Positions 53,368-62,734 are shown, counted from the stretch's first letter. The stretch: 64,000 nucleotides of DNA from Marinilabiliaceae bacterium (GCA_016933045.1 JAFGBR010000069.1:1-64000); one strand, 5' to 3'. The notes: generated by a model from the sequence alone, not told the origin. Made by a program: numbers and translations.

Positions 53368-53855
53368 TTTGAAGTTAAATTATTGCTCGAAAAAGATAAT
53401 GGAAGAAGAGCCTTTGCCGTGGAAATCTTCCATATTTTTTTTTCTCCAACAAGTAATAATTCAATTGGCGATGATTGTCTGCTTTCACTTTCAATTAAAA
53501 CCTGTCTGCAACTGCCACATGGAGTAATGGGTGTATCTGTTGTCTCATTTTTGTAACCACCAATAATAGCTATTTGAATAATTTTTTTTGTTGGGAATTG
53601 TGAATTAGCATAAAAAAGAGCAACTCTTTCGGCACACAGACCCGATGGAAATGCTGCATTTTCCTGATTTGAGCCGGTTGTTATTGAGCCATCATCAAAT
53701 AATATGGCTGCACCAACTTTAAAATTTGAATAGGGTGAGTAGGAGTTGTTGCGAATTTCGTTGGCCTTTTGTATTAATAGTTGTTCAGTGGTCGATAAAG
53801 TTTCGGTAGAATCAAATTCCTGGTATGAAATAATTATTTCTTTATTTATATTCAT
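53364..53855 (-). CDS. cdd: Cytidine deaminase
   Basis: 163 residues. Zinc site: CAERVALFYA (Cys ligand and catalytic Glu) and PCGSCRQVLIE (two Cys ligands). YSPYSNFKVGAAILFDDGSITTGSNQENAAFPSGLCAERV is typical of tetrameric CDDs. It deaminates cytidine and deoxycytidine in pyrimidine salvage. The C-terminus overlaps the stop codon of the neighbouring convergent gene. Confidence 0.96.
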   Translation of the reverse strand: MNINKEIIISYQEFDSTETLSTTEQLLIQKANEIRNNSYSPYSNFKVGAAILFDDGSITTGSNQENAAFPSGLCAERVALFYANSQFPTKKIIQIAIIGGYKNETTDTPITPCGSCRQVLIESESRQSSPIELLLVGEKKIWKISTAKALLPLSFSSNNLTSN

Positions 53856-53909
53856 TTTTATTGTTTTACTATTTTATTACAAGTTTATTTTCTTAGTAAC
53901 TCATTTTTT

Positions 53910-53917
53910 TATCTTTG
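53910..53917 (+). promoter_or_regulatory. -7 box (TATCTTTG) for the glucosaminidase
   Basis: Exact TAnnTTTG match 25 nt before the ATG. No clear -33 TTTG. Confidence 0.45.
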
Positions 53918-53941
53918 TAACAATTCAAAAATAGAATAAAG

Positions 53942-54898
53942 ATGTACGGATTTTTGCGTTTTTTTAGATATATATTGGTTATTTTTTTATTGGTATTATT
54001 TTCTTCGTCGGCAGTAGCCAAAATGACTCCTCGTGATTATGTAGATAAATATAGTAATTTAGCTGTTAAAGAGATGAAAAGATCAGGAGTTCCTGCAAGT
54101 ATTACATTGTCGCAAGGAATGTTGGAGTCAAATTTTGGAAATAGTAAATTGGCAATTGAGGCGAATAACCATTTTGGTATTAAGTGTCATAACGATTGGA
54201 CGGGTAAAACAATGCATCGCGATGACGACAGACCTAATGAATGTTTTCGAAGTTATAAGTCGGTGCTTGAATCTTATACAGATCATTCAAATTTTTTAAG
54301 AGAACGTAGTAGGTATGAGTTTTTATTTGAGTTAAAATCGACCGATTATAAAGGGTGGTCTTATGGCTTAAAAAAGGCTGGTTATGCAACAGATCCGAAT
54401 TATCCGAAGCGATTGATTAAGCTTATTGAGGATTATGAATTGTATAAATATGATATTGAACTTGATGAGAAGGATTTACGAACCAATGATGATTTTGTAA
54501 AAGTTTCGGTTCGAAAGAATATTGATGGTTTTGTTATTGATATTGAAGATCGACATGAAGTTAAATATAATAATGGAGTTAAATATATTGAGGTAGAAGA
54601 AGGTGATTCTTTTGAGCTTATTTCGGAGGAGTTTGGAATGCGTCCATGGGAGATTTATACTTATAACGATTTAGATGCAAATGCATCGGTTAAAAAATAC
54701 AGGTATTTATATATTCAACCTAAAAAAGGTCGGGCTAATCGTAGTTATTCATTTCATATTTTAAAACATAGTGAAACGTTACATTATTTGTCGCAAAAAT
54801 ATGGAGTTAAACTGCGTAAAATATATAAGTTTAATAATTTTGAGAAGGGCTATGAACCTACAGCCGGCACTAAAATATATTTGCGAAAAAAACATTGA
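53942..54898 (+). CDS. Secreted glucosaminidase with LysM domains
   Basis: 318 residues: signal peptide (about 1-26, SSSAVAK), a GH73-type endo-beta-N-acetylglucosaminidase domain (about 30-170; PASITLSQGMLESNFGNSKLAIEANNHFGIKCHNDW with the catalytic Glu in LESN, YADPNY-type end ATDPNYPKRLIKLIEDYEL) and two LysM-like peptidoglycan-binding modules (about 220-265 and 272-318). It cleaves the glycan strands of peptidoglycan during wall growth or separation. Lies between cdd and fmt as a single gene. Confidence 0.94.
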   Translation: MYGFLRFFRYILVIFLLVLFSSSAVAKMTPRDYVDKYSNLAVKEMKRSGVPASITLSQGMLESNFGNSKLAIEANNHFGIKCHNDWTGKTMHRDDDRPNECFRSYKSVLESYTDHSNFLRERSRYEFLFELKSTDYKGWSYGLKKAGYATDPNYPKRLIKLIEDYELYKYDIELDEKDLRTNDDFVKVSVRKNIDGFVIDIEDRHEVKYNNGVKYIEVEEGDSFELISEEFGMRPWEIYTYNDLDANASVKKYRYLYIQPKKGRANRSYSFHILKHSETLHYLSQKYGVKLRKIYKFNNFEKGYEPTAGTKIYLRKKH

Positions 54899-54954
54899 TG
54901 AGTCTAAAAAAACATGATAAATTCTATATTTATTATGAAAGAATAACTGTAATG

Positions 54955-55902
54955 TTATTCTAAATGATAATTATGGATGTTATTTCCTCGTAAAAATTCA
55001 TCAATCTGCATCCTTTTTTTTCCGGCTATTTGTAAGTTTTTAATTTTTAGTGCTCCATTTTTACATCCTATTATGATATATGTTTTTCCATCTGTTTCAA
55101 TTTCGGAGGGTGTTAAACATGATGATGTAATAAGTTCAGTATCGAAGATTTTAAAAACTGAAGTCTTTTGTTCTTCGTTAATTATATTAGTCCATGCTCC
55201 TGGATATGGTGATAATCCGCGAATGAAATTATAAATTATTATGGCATCCTGGTTCCAGTTAATCTGACAGGTTTCTTTGAAAATTTTTGGGGCATTTTTT
55301 AATGGTTCATGAGTGATGATTTTATTTTGAGGTATTGGATTTGTTTTACCTGATTGAATTGCATTTACTGTTTTAACTACTAATGAAGCACCCTTTGTCA
55401 TTAATTTGTCATGTACAATTCCTGCATTATCTGAGAAATTAATAGGGACTTTTTCCTGAAAAAGTATACTTCCAGTGTCAATTTCGTGTTGAATAAAAAA
55501 TGTGGTAATTCCGGTTTCTTTGTCGCCGTTTATAACAGCCCAATTAATTGGTGCTGCACCTCTGTAATGGGGTAGTAATGAAGCATGTAGGTTAAATGTC
55601 CCTAGCTTAGGCATGTTCCATACCGATTCGGGGAGCATCCTGAAAGCAACAACAATTTGCAAATCGGCATTTAACGATTTTAGTTCGTTAATAAAAACCG
55701 GGTCTTTTAAATTTAAGGGTTGTAAAATATTTAGTTTTCTCGAAAGCGCATATTCTTTTACTGGCGATTGTTGAAGTTTTTGTCCTCTTCCGGCTGGTTT
55801 GTCGGGTGCTGTTATAACACCTACTATATTAAATTTATTTTCGACAAGTGCTTTTAAACTTTCAACAGCAAAATCGGGTGTGCCCATAAAAATAATTCGC
55901 AT
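54955..55902 (-). CDS. fmt: Methionyl-tRNA formyltransferase
   Basis: 315 residues, normal length. MRIIFMGTPDFAVESLKAL, APDKPAGRGQKLQQSPVKEYAL, FRMLPESVWNMPKLGTFNLHASLLPHYRGAAPINWAVINGDKETGITTF with catalytic Asn/His, and a C-terminal OB-fold (WTNIINEEQKTSVFKIF, GALKIKNLQIAGKKRM). It formylates Met on initiator tRNA. Together with def 366 bp upstream on the same strand it covers both ends of the N-formyl cycle. Confidence 0.98.
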   Translation of the reverse strand: MRIIFMGTPDFAVESLKALVENKFNIVGVITAPDKPAGRGQKLQQSPVKEYALSRKLNILQPLNLKDPVFINELKSLNADLQIVVAFRMLPESVWNMPKLGTFNLHASLLPHYRGAAPINWAVINGDKETGITTFFIQHEIDTGSILFQEKVPINFSDNAGIVHDKLMTKGASLVVKTVNAIQSGKTNPIPQNKIITHEPLKNAPKIFKETCQINWNQDAIIIYNFIRGLSPYPGAWTNIINEEQKTSVFKIFDTELITSSCLTPSEIETDGKTYIIIGCKNGALKIKNLQIAGKKRMQIDEFLRGNNIHNYHLE

Positions 55903-55998
55903 TGTAAAATATATTTATTGTGATATTTTTTGTTAATTTTTTAGGTTTGGTTATTGAAAAATGTGATCTGGTTTTATTAATGATTGTATTTATAATAT

Positions 55999-56006
55999 TA
56001 TTTTTG
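55999..56006 (+). promoter_or_regulatory. -7 box (TATTTTTG) of the fmt-def intergenic RNA
   Basis: Exact TAnnTTTG match placing transcription start at about 56011-56014, which is precisely where the outer helix of the structured element begins. A -33 TTTG is not evident. Confidence 0.45.
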
Positions 56007-56010
56007 AAAT

Positions 56011-56136
56011 AGAGGGTGGAGATAGTTAATACTTTTGTATCATATCGGAGGGAACTTTCCGATTTTTTTGTAAAATAATGTTACATAAAAGTATAACAAA
56101 CATGACCGCATGTTTAATTTCTCCACCCTTTTATTT
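56011..56136 (+). ncRNA. Candidate structured small RNA between fmt and def
   Basis: Five nested perfect helices: P1 GGGTGGAGA 56014-56022 with 56120-56128; P2 ATACTTTT 56029-56036 with 56087-56094; P3 ATCGGA 56044-56049 with 56058-56063 (8-nt loop); P4 TGTAA 56069-56073 with 56081-56085 (7-nt loop); P5 AAACATG 56098-56104 with 56109-56115 (ACCG loop). P2 encloses P3 and P4; P1 encloses P2 and P5. P1 extends outward to 56011 through a pair that is G-U only in plus-strand RNA, and TTTTATTTTG follows, so a plus-strand transcript is favoured. It is antisense in direction to both flanking genes and overlaps neither. No family (6S, SRP, tmRNA, RNase P) is recognised. Confidence 0.6.
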
Positions 56137-56268
56137 TGTTTACTTTAATAACACCAATAATATTTAAAAGTTTTTAAGTATTAACGATTGCTAAAAAAAT
56201 ATTATTTATTGTAACGAAGAGTGGGTTGTTTTAATACTTTTATTGTTAGTTGTTTATTAAGTTGTTAG

Positions 56269-56823
56269 TTATTTTTGTGATTTTATTCGATAATTAACAT
56301 CAACATTACCTTTCGAAATAGAATTGAGTTTTCCTTTTAAAAAACGTTTTTTTAATTGGCTTAAATGATCTATAAATAATGTGCCTTCGGTGTGATCGTA
56401 TTCGTGTTGAATAACTCTTGCTGCAAAACCTATGTATGTTTCATCGTGTTCTACAAAATTTTCGTCCTGATAGATAATTCTTATTTTTGATTGACGTGTA
56501 ACATTTTCTCTAATTCCAGGTAGACTTAAGCATCCTTCACTTTCATCCATTTCGTCACCATAAATTTCTAATATTTCGGCATTAATAAATACCTTTTTGA
56601 AATCTTTTAACTCAGGGTAATCTTCTTCCATAGGTGTAGCATCAATTACAAACAGGCGAATCGATAGTCCAATTTGGGGAGCTGCTAAGCCTATTCCGTC
56701 TGATTTATACATGGTTTCATACATATCTTCTATTAATTGATGAAGTCCTTCATAATTTTCATCAATTTCTTCAGCTACTTTTCGTAATACAGGTTGGCCA
56801 TATAAATAAACAGGTAAAATCAT
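56269..56823 (-). CDS. def: Peptide deformylase
   Basis: 184 residues with all three motifs: [19 protein letters not shown] (Cys metal ligand) and [12 protein letters not shown] (two His ligands and catalytic Glu). Removes the formyl group from nascent proteins. 31 nt separate it from ruvX upstream, so the two are probably co-transcribed. Confidence 0.98.
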   Translation of the reverse strand: MILPVYLYGQPVLRKVAEEIDENYEGLHQLIEDMYETMYKSDGIGLAAPQIGLSIRLFVIDATPMEEDYPELKDFKKVFINAEILEIYGDEMDESEGCLSLPGIRENVTRQSKIRIIYQDENFVEHDETYIGFAARVIQHEYDHTEGTLFIDHLSQLKKRFLKGKLNSISKGNVDVNYRIKSQK

Positions 56824-56854
56824 TTTTTAAACGTTAAATATTTAAGTTGCAAAA

Positions 56855-57274
56855 TTAATGGTTTTTTTTCTGTTCGAGGTATGATTGCAGAATTATGGTT
56901 GCACTAATTTTGTCGATTAATTCTTTGTTTCTACGATCCATTTTTTTTAAACCACCGTCAATCATTGTCTGGAATGCCAGTTTTGATGTAAATCGTTCAT
57001 CTACCCATTCAACGTTTAAGTGTGGGTATTTGTTTGATATTTGTTTAAAAAATGGTTTTATGAATTTCAATGATTCTGACTCCTCGCCACTATTTTGTAA
57101 CGGATGTCCAATAATTATTTTTTCAACAGTTTCTTTTTTTAGGTATTCGTCAATAAAACTGGCCAGATCTTTTGTAACTACAGTTGTGAGACCATTTGCA
57201 ATAATTTGCAGAGGGTCGGTTACGGCAATGCCACACTTTTTTTTGCCATAATCAATGGCTAATATTCGTCCCAT
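56855..57274 (-). CDS. ruvX: RuvX/YqgF-family nuclease
   Basis: 139 residues with an RNase H-like fold: GRILAIDYGKKKCGIAVTDP (first acidic residue), IIGHPLQNSGEESES, VEWVDERFTSKLA and KIDSATIILQSYLE-like end (DKISATIILQSYLEQ). Members process pre-16S rRNA and were earlier called putative Holliday junction resolvases. First gene of a ruvX-def pair. Confidence 0.95.
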   Translation of the reverse strand: MGRILAIDYGKKKCGIAVTDPLQIIANGLTTVVTKDLASFIDEYLKKETVEKIIIGHPLQNSGEESESLKFIKPFFKQISNKYPHLNVEWVDERFTSKLAFQTMIDGGLKKMDRRNKELIDKISATIILQSYLEQKKNH

Positions 57275-57333
57275 TATGTAAGATTAATTTTGGAGTAAAG
57301 CTAGTGAAACATTATTTATTGGCATAAATAAAA

Positions 57334-57363
57334 AAAGAGTGACAAAATCTGTCACTCTTTAAA
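57334..57363 (-). terminator. Terminator of ppdK
   Basis: AAAGAGTGACA / TGTCACTCTTT arms with a 5-nt loop; read on the minus strand it is followed by a T7 run. It lies about 20 nt after the ppdK stop. Confidence 0.88.
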
Positions 57364-57381
57364 AAGTATTAATTTTATTAA

Positions 57382-60087
57382 TTATCGAATAGCAGCTTGA
57401 GCAGCAGCTAACCGAGCTATAGGTACCCTGAATGGGGAACAGCTAACGTAATTCATACCTACTCGGTGGCAAAATTCTACGGAACTTGGTTCTCCTCCAT
57501 GTTCGCCACAAATACCTATTTTAAGTTTGCTACGGGTTGATCGGCCTTTTTTTACGGCAATATCAACTAATTGACCAACGCCATCCTGATCTAATATTTG
57601 GAAAGGATCATTTTTGAGAATTCCTTTTTCGATGTAAATGGGTAAAAATTTGCCGGCATCATCGCGTGAATATCCAAATGTCATTTGTGTTAAATCGTTG
57701 GTGCCAAAAGAGAAAAATTCGGCTATTTCAGCTATTTCATCGGCTGTTAAGGCAGCCCGGGGTATTTCAATCATTGTTCCAACCATGTATTCAATTTGAT
57801 CACCTCTTTCTTTAAATACTGTTTTAATGGTTGATCGTACAATTTCTTCCTGCATTTTTAATTCTTTTACTGTTCCAACCAATGGGATCATGATTTCAGG
57901 ATGTGTTGTAACGCCTTTCTTTTTAAGGTCTAGCGAAGCTTCAATTATAGCACGAGCCTGCATTTCGGTAATTTCGGGGTAAGTATTGCCTAATCGGCAA
58001 CCTCTGTGACCAAGCATTGGGTTAACTTCGCTCAAATCTTCAACTTTTTGTTTTATTTTTTCAACTGAAATGCCCATTTCTTTAGCCATATCTTTTTGAT
58101 TGGCATCTTCGTGTGGAACAAATTCGTGCAGTGGAGGATCAAGTAGACGTATAGTTACAGGGAGTCCTGCCATTGCTTCAAAAACACTACTAAAGTCTTT
58201 TCGTTGTATTGGAAGGAGTTTATCTAAAGCCTTTCTGCGTCCTGTTTCATCATCGGCAAGTATCATTTCACGCATGGCTTTAATTCGTTCTCCTTCGAAA
58301 AACATGTGTTCGGTTCGGCATAAACCTATGCCTTCGGCTCCAAATGCAACGGCTTGTTTGGCATCGCGTTCGGTTTCGGCATTGGTACGGACTTTAAGTG
58401 TGCGGTATTTATCAGCAAGCTTCATTATTTCGCCAAAATCGCCACTTAACTCTGGATTAATAGTTGCAATTTTATCGTTATAAACCTCACCGGTTGTTCC
58501 ATTAAGAGAAATCCAGTCGCCATCTTTTAAAGTAATACCACCAGCGGTAAGGGTTCTTTCTTTGTAGTTTATTATACAACTGCCGGCACCCGATACACAG
58601 CATTTGCCCATTCCTCTTGCTACAACAGCTGCGTGTGATGTCATGCCACCTCTTGCAGTTAAAATACCTTTGGCAATGTCCATTCCTTCTAAATCTTCGG
58701 GCGATGTTTCGATGCGAACTAATATGGTTACTGGGTATTTTTTAGCTTCATCGGCATGGAATACAATCTGACCGGTTGCAGCACCAGGAGAGGCTGGTAG
58801 CCCTTTTGCAAGTATTTTAGCCATTTTTATGGCTGCCTTGTCGAAAACCGGGTGAAGCAATTCATCGAGTTTATTAGGTTCTTGTCGCAATATTGCTGTT
58901 TTCTCGTCAATTTTTCCTTCGCGAAGCATGTCCATTGCAATTTTAACCATTGCGGCTGCGGTTCTTTTTCCATTTCGGGTTTGGAGCATCCATAGTTTTC
59001 CGTCTTGAATTGTGAACTCTAAGTCCTGCATGTCTTTGAAATACTCTTCGAGTTTCCGTTGTGTGTCGAAAAGTTCTTTGTAAGCATAAGGCAAAGCTTC
59101 TTCAAGTGAAGGGTATTTTTTCGATCTTTCTTCTTCAGATATTTCGGCCAATTTTGACCAGCGAATTGATCCTTCTTTAGTAATTTGCTGAGGGGTTCTG
59201 ATACCAGCAACAACATCTTCGCCCTGTGCATTGATTAAGTATTCACCATTGAATATATTTTCGCCTGTGGCTGCGTCGCGAGTGAAGGCAACCCCGGTAC
59301 CCGAGTTGTTGCCCATATTGCCATAAACCATAGCTTGAACATTTACAGCGGTGCCCCATTCTTCGGGTATTTGGTGCATTGTTCGGTAATATTTAGCACG
59401 AGGATTCATCCAGCTGTCAAAAACTGCACAAACAGCTCCCCATAATTGATCCCAGGGGTCAACGGGGAAGTCATGACCGGTTTTTTTCTTAACAGCAATC
59501 TTAAATTTTTTCACTAATTCTTTTAAATCTTCAACTGATAAGTCGGTATCATTTTCAATTCCTTTAGCTGATTTTACCTCTTCCATTATTTCTTCGAAAG
59601 GATCAATATCTTCTTTCGATTCGGGTTTCATACCCAAAACCACATCTCCATACATTTGAACAAATCGTCGGTATGAATCCCATGCAAATCGGTCGTTACC
59701 CGATTTTTTAGCTATACCGTTAACGGCATCGTCGTTTAGTCCCAGATTTAAAACGGTGTCCATCATTCCCGGCATTGACACCCGAGCTCCTGAGCGTACC
59801 GATACCAGTAATGGGTTATCTTTGTCGCCAAATTTAGATCCCATCATTGATTCAATGTTTGCAACAGCAGCTTTAACATCTGCTTTTAATAATGCAACAA
59901 CTTTGGTTTTTCCTAATTCATTATATTCAGTACATACATCGGTTGTAATGGTAAAACCGGGAGGAACAGGAACTCCAATTAAATTCATTTCAGCCAGGTT
60001 AGCTCCTTTTCCTCCGAGCAGGTTTTTCATATCTGCTTTCCCTTCGGCTTTTCCATTTCCGAAGGTATAGACGCGTTTAGTATTCAT
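57382..60087 (-). CDS. ppdK: Pyruvate, phosphate dikinase
   Basis: 901 residues, full length. N-terminal ATP-grasp domain (GGKGANLAEMNLIGVPVPPGFTITT, SVRSGARVSMPGMMDTVLNLGLND), phospho-histidine domain (LTARGGMTSHAAVVARGMGKCCVSG), and C-terminal PEP-binding barrel (LCRTEHMFFEGERI, GHRGCRLG, GTMIEIPRAALTADEIAE, FFSFGTNDLTQMTFGYSRDD, ICGEHGGEPSS). Interconverts pyruvate, ATP and phosphate with PEP, AMP and pyrophosphate, supporting glycolysis with pyrophosphate or gluconeogenesis. Single gene; divergent from serB with a 368-bp gap. Confidence 0.99.
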   Translation of the reverse strand: MNTKRVYTFGNGKAEGKADMKNLLGGKGANLAEMNLIGVPVPPGFTITTDVCTEYNELGKTKVVALLKADVKAAVANIESMMGSKFGDKDNPLLVSVRSGARVSMPGMMDTVLNLGLNDDAVNGIAKKSGNDRFAWDSYRRFVQMYGDVVLGMKPESKEDIDPFEEIMEEVKSAKGIENDTDLSVEDLKELVKKFKIAVKKKTGHDFPVDPWDQLWGAVCAVFDSWMNPRAKYYRTMHQIPEEWGTAVNVQAMVYGNMGNNSGTGVAFTRDAATGENIFNGEYLINAQGEDVVAGIRTPQQITKEGSIRWSKLAEISEEERSKKYPSLEEALPYAYKELFDTQRKLEEYFKDMQDLEFTIQDGKLWMLQTRNGKRTAAAMVKIAMDMLREGKIDEKTAILRQEPNKLDELLHPVFDKAAIKMAKILAKGLPASPGAATGQIVFHADEAKKYPVTILVRIETSPEDLEGMDIAKGILTARGGMTSHAAVVARGMGKCCVSGAGSCIINYKERTLTAGGITLKDGDWISLNGTTGEVYNDKIATINPELSGDFGEIMKLADKYRTLKVRTNAETERDAKQAVAFGAEGIGLCRTEHMFFEGERIKAMREMILADDETGRRKALDKLLPIQRKDFSSVFEAMAGLPVTIRLLDPPLHEFVPHEDANQKDMAKEMGISVEKIKQKVEDLSEVNPMLGHRGCRLGNTYPEITEMQARAIIEASLDLKKKGVTTHPEIMIPLVGTVKELKMQEEIVRSTIKTVFKERGDQIEYMVGTMIEIPRAALTADEIAEIAEFFSFGTNDLTQMTFGYSRDDAGKFLPIYIEKGILKNDPFQILDQDGVGQLVDIAVKKGRSTRSKLKIGICGEHGGEPSSVEFCHRVGMNYVSCSPFRVPIARLAAAQAAIR

Positions 60088-60320
60088 ATTAGATTTGGTT
60101 TTGAAATAATTGTTCGAATAAATTTGAATAGATTTAGTTAATATTTTTTTGCGATAAACCTAATAAACTTGTTAAAATACATATAAAAATATAAAAAAAG
60201 AGCTAATCATATATGAATACTATTTGAAAGTTTAAATTTTATTTGCATTAAAGCTTTTTGTATGAGATATTCAATTGTTTTTGTATGATTACATTTTATA
60301 GAAGCCTGTTAATCTTTTTG

Positions 60321-60328
60321 TATTTTTG
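60321..60328 (+). promoter_or_regulatory. -7 box (TATTTTTG) for serB
   Basis: Exact TAnnTTTG match. It predicts a leader of about 120 nt that contains a 6-bp hairpin with CATG loop (60350-60365) and the shared element at 60400-60427. No firm -33 box is seen. The rest of the ppdK-serB gap (60088-60320) holds nothing I can identify. Confidence 0.45.
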
Positions 60329-60399
60329 CAAGTGAGAACATTGTTATTAAACGAGCATGTTCGTTAAAAACACAATTACGGATGGAAATTTACATGTGA

Positions 60400-60427
60400 G
60401 TTCCTCCGAAATTTCGGAGCAGGCTAT
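60400..60427 (+). promoter_or_regulatory. Leader hairpin element, copy B (serB)
   Basis: CTCCGAAATTTCGGAG (60404-60419) forms a perfect hairpin; aligned with copy A it is a 5-bp stem with a 6-nt loop, followed by the same CAGGCTAT. The block ends 28 nt before the serB ATG (29 nt in copy A). It could act as a translational or transcriptional control element; the ligand or factor is unknown. Confidence 0.55.
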
Positions 60428-60455
60428 CTGGCTATAATTAATAAATTATTTAAGG

Positions 60456-61682
60456 ATGAAACGTAAAAAAGAGATTATACTTTTAAATATATCAGGAGAG
60501 GATAAACCTGGGTTAACTACATCGTTGACCAATATTTTGGCTCAATATGAAGTGAATATTTTGGATATTGGGCAAGCTGTTATTCATGAGGATTTAGGTT
60601 TGGGTATATTGTTCGAGGTTTCAGAATCTGCTGAATCATCGCCAATATTAAAAGATGTTTTATTTAAAGCTTATGAGTTGGGGTTGAATATTAAGTTTAC
60701 GCCTATATCAGAAGAAAAATATACAGAATGGGTTTCTCATCAAGGAAAAGACCGATATATTATTACTCTTTTGTCGCGTAAGCTTACAGCTGTTCAGCTT
60801 GCAAAAGTTACAAAGGTTATTTCGGATCAGGATTTGAATATTGATATTATTTCCCGTTTAAGTGGCAGAATACCTATTAATAATAAAACATCGGATGCTA
60901 AGTCGGTAGTTGAGTTTTCGGTTCGTGGAACACCTAAAAATGTTGAGGCAATAAAAAAAGAGTTTGTTGATATTGCACAGGAAGCTGGTGTTGATATTGC
61001 ATTTCAGGTCGATAATATTTTTAGGCGTAACCGTCGGTTAATTTGTTTTGATATGGATTCAACATTAATACAGGCCGAGGTTATTGATGAGTTGGCACGT
61101 GAAGCCGGTGTGTACGATAAGGTAAGTGAAATAACTGAAGCTGCTATGCGTGGCGATATAGATTTTAAAGAGAGTTTTGTGCAGCGTGTAGCACTTTTAA
61201 AAGGACTTGATGAATCGGTGATGAAACGGATTGCCGAAAATTTACCATTAACTGAAGGTGCTGAAAGACTTTTTGCGGCTTTAAAAAAGTATGGTTATAA
61301 AACTGCAATTTTATCGGGGGGGTTTAATTATTTTGGTAATTATTTAAAAAATAAGCTTGGAATTGATTATGTGTTTTCAAATGAACTTGAAATAGCAAAT
61401 GGACAGCTAACCGGAAAGCATGTTGGAGAGATTGTTGATGGAGCTAAAAAAGCAGAACTTTTAAAACTTCTGGCGTTTAAAGAAGATATCCATCTTGATC
61501 AGGTTATTGCAGTTGGTGATGGGTCTAATGATTTGCCAATGCTTCAATTGGCCGGATTGGGAATTGCTTTTCATGCGAAGCCTAAAGTTAAAGAATCGGC
61601 AAAACATGCAATTTCGGAAATTGGTTTGGATGCTATTTTGTATTTGTTGGGATTTAGAGATAGAGAGATTAATTTGAAATAA
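60456..61682 (+). CDS. serB: Phosphoserine phosphatase with ACT domains
   Basis: 408 residues: two ACT-type regulatory domains (about 5-80 and 95-185; EIILLNISGEDKPGLTTSLTNIL, YIITLLSRKLTAVQLAKVTKVI) and a HAD phosphatase (about 190-400) with FDMDSTLIQAEVIDELA (Asp199 nucleophile, Asp201 acid), LSGGFNYF, AVGDGSNDLPMLQLAGLGIAF. Last step of serine synthesis. ACT domains usually bind amino acids, so serine feedback is plausible. The leader carries a conserved hairpin element that may add control at the RNA level. Confidence 0.97.
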   Translation: MKRKKEIILLNISGEDKPGLTTSLTNILAQYEVNILDIGQAVIHEDLGLGILFEVSESAESSPILKDVLFKAYELGLNIKFTPISEEKYTEWVSHQGKDRYIITLLSRKLTAVQLAKVTKVISDQDLNIDIISRLSGRIPINNKTSDAKSVVEFSVRGTPKNVEAIKKEFVDIAQEAGVDIAFQVDNIFRRNRRLICFDMDSTLIQAEVIDELAREAGVYDKVSEITEAAMRGDIDFKESFVQRVALLKGLDESVMKRIAENLPLTEGAERLFAALKKYGYKTAILSGGFNYFGNYLKNKLGIDYVFSNELEIANGQLTGKHVGEIVDGAKKAELLKLLAFKEDIHLDQVIAVGDGSNDLPMLQLAGLGIAFHAKPKVKESAKHAISEIGLDAILYLLGFRDREINLK

Positions 61683-61869
61683 ACTAAGATTATACTGTTG
61701 GTTTTGGATAAAGGTTACGTTTTTTAGTCAAAAAAAAATGATGTATTATCACAAAAAAATGGAGTTTGGTCTTTTTTTATTATCGATAATATTTTAATTA
61801 CTACCGTTAAGTTATTGGTTTGCAATTACATAATGAAGTTTTTTTGTGTGTTTTGTAAATATTTTAAAA

Positions 61870-61902
61870 TTTGAATAGAATGCATAAAATGAATTAAATT
61901 TG
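61870..61902 (+). promoter_or_regulatory. Full Bacteroidota-type promoter for the lipoprotein gene
   Basis: TTTG at 61870-61873, 21-nt spacer, TAAATTTG at 61895-61902. Both elements and the spacing match the -33/-7 consensus. It predicts a leader of about 30 nt. Confidence 0.6.
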
Positions 61903-61938
61903 AACTCTTTATTAAATTAAAAACTAATTTTTACCGAT

Positions 61939-62640
61939 ATGAAAAATATTTTCTATGCAAGTTTAATTCTTTTGTTTGCAATTACCTCGTGTATAAAAGA
62001 ACAACCGAAACCCGAAGCCGGTAATATTCCTGGAATGGGAGAAACACCTGGAGAGATAGAGATTGCAACTCCATTTGAATTACCTGATGGTATTAGTATT
62101 GAAGGATCTATTGTTGGACTTTCAGGAGGTTCCGTATCTGTGCCGGAAGAAACTGAATTGAAATCGTTAAACACATGGTGGAGATACAGAGGTTCGGGAA
62201 AACAAGTGCAATGTGGTATGACTTTTAGAAATGACAAATCAGATGCGGTTGATATAGAAATACCGGGTGGATGTGTTTTTGAAAATCAGGAATCTGATGG
62301 TCAGCATGGTATTTGTTTACAAACAATTCGTATTCATGTATTAGGAAATAGTCAGGTTCAATTGAAATTTTATTTGTATTGTTTAAATGAAGGAAGACCT
62401 GCCAGTAGAATTCAGGATACATACATTATTAGGGGGGTGACTGGTTCTCAGTCGTTTGCTGATTTGGTTAATTCATTGAAGAATAAAAGAATTGATATCT
62501 CAATGTTTAGTGATAATATGAATGATTATGATGTTATTGCAGATAAGATTCAACAATGTGTTTGGAAATTAACGAACTCTATTTATGGTATTAATAAAAC
62601 CGATTGGGATTATATAAATTATTTAGATGAAATGGATTAA
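61939..62640 (+). CDS. Lipoprotein of unknown function
   Basis: 233 residues with a lipobox ending AITSC (Cys18), followed by a Pro/Gly/Glu-rich linker. The body begins with a Gly/Ser segment, then VQCGMTFRNDKSDAVDIEIPGGCVFENQESDGQHGICLQTIRIHV and LKFYLYCLNEGRPAS, resembling a beta-sandwich with conserved cysteines. No family recognised. A single gene with its own promoter and terminator. Confidence 0.75.
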   Translation: MKNIFYASLILLFAITSCIKEQPKPEAGNIPGMGETPGEIEIATPFELPDGISIEGSIVGLSGGSVSVPEETELKSLNTWWRYRGSGKQVQCGMTFRNDKSDAVDIEIPGGCVFENQESDGQHGICLQTIRIHVLGNSQVQLKFYLYCLNEGRPASRIQDTYIIRGVTGSQSFADLVNSLKNKRIDISMFSDNMNDYDVIADKIQQCVWKLTNSIYGINKTDWDYINYLDEMD

Positions 62641-62682
62641 TTTTAATATGAAATTTATTTGAAGTAATAAAATATAGGTTTT

Positions 62683-62718
62683 AAAAAAGGAATGTATAAT
62701 TTAATACATTCCTTTTTT
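62683..62718 (+). terminator. Strong symmetric terminator
   Basis: 15-bp arms AAAAAAGGAATGTAT / ATACATTCCTTTTTT with a 6-nt loop, between the lipoprotein gene and the hydrolase gene. Confidence 0.92.
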
Positions 62719-62734
62719 AATTTATACAACAGGT

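Noticed and set aside
56043-56069. Simple rho-independent terminator (ATCGGA/TCCGAT plus T7) in the fmt-def gap
   Set aside because: The hairpin is one helix (P3) inside a larger closed structure, and both neighbouring genes run on the other strand and do not end here.
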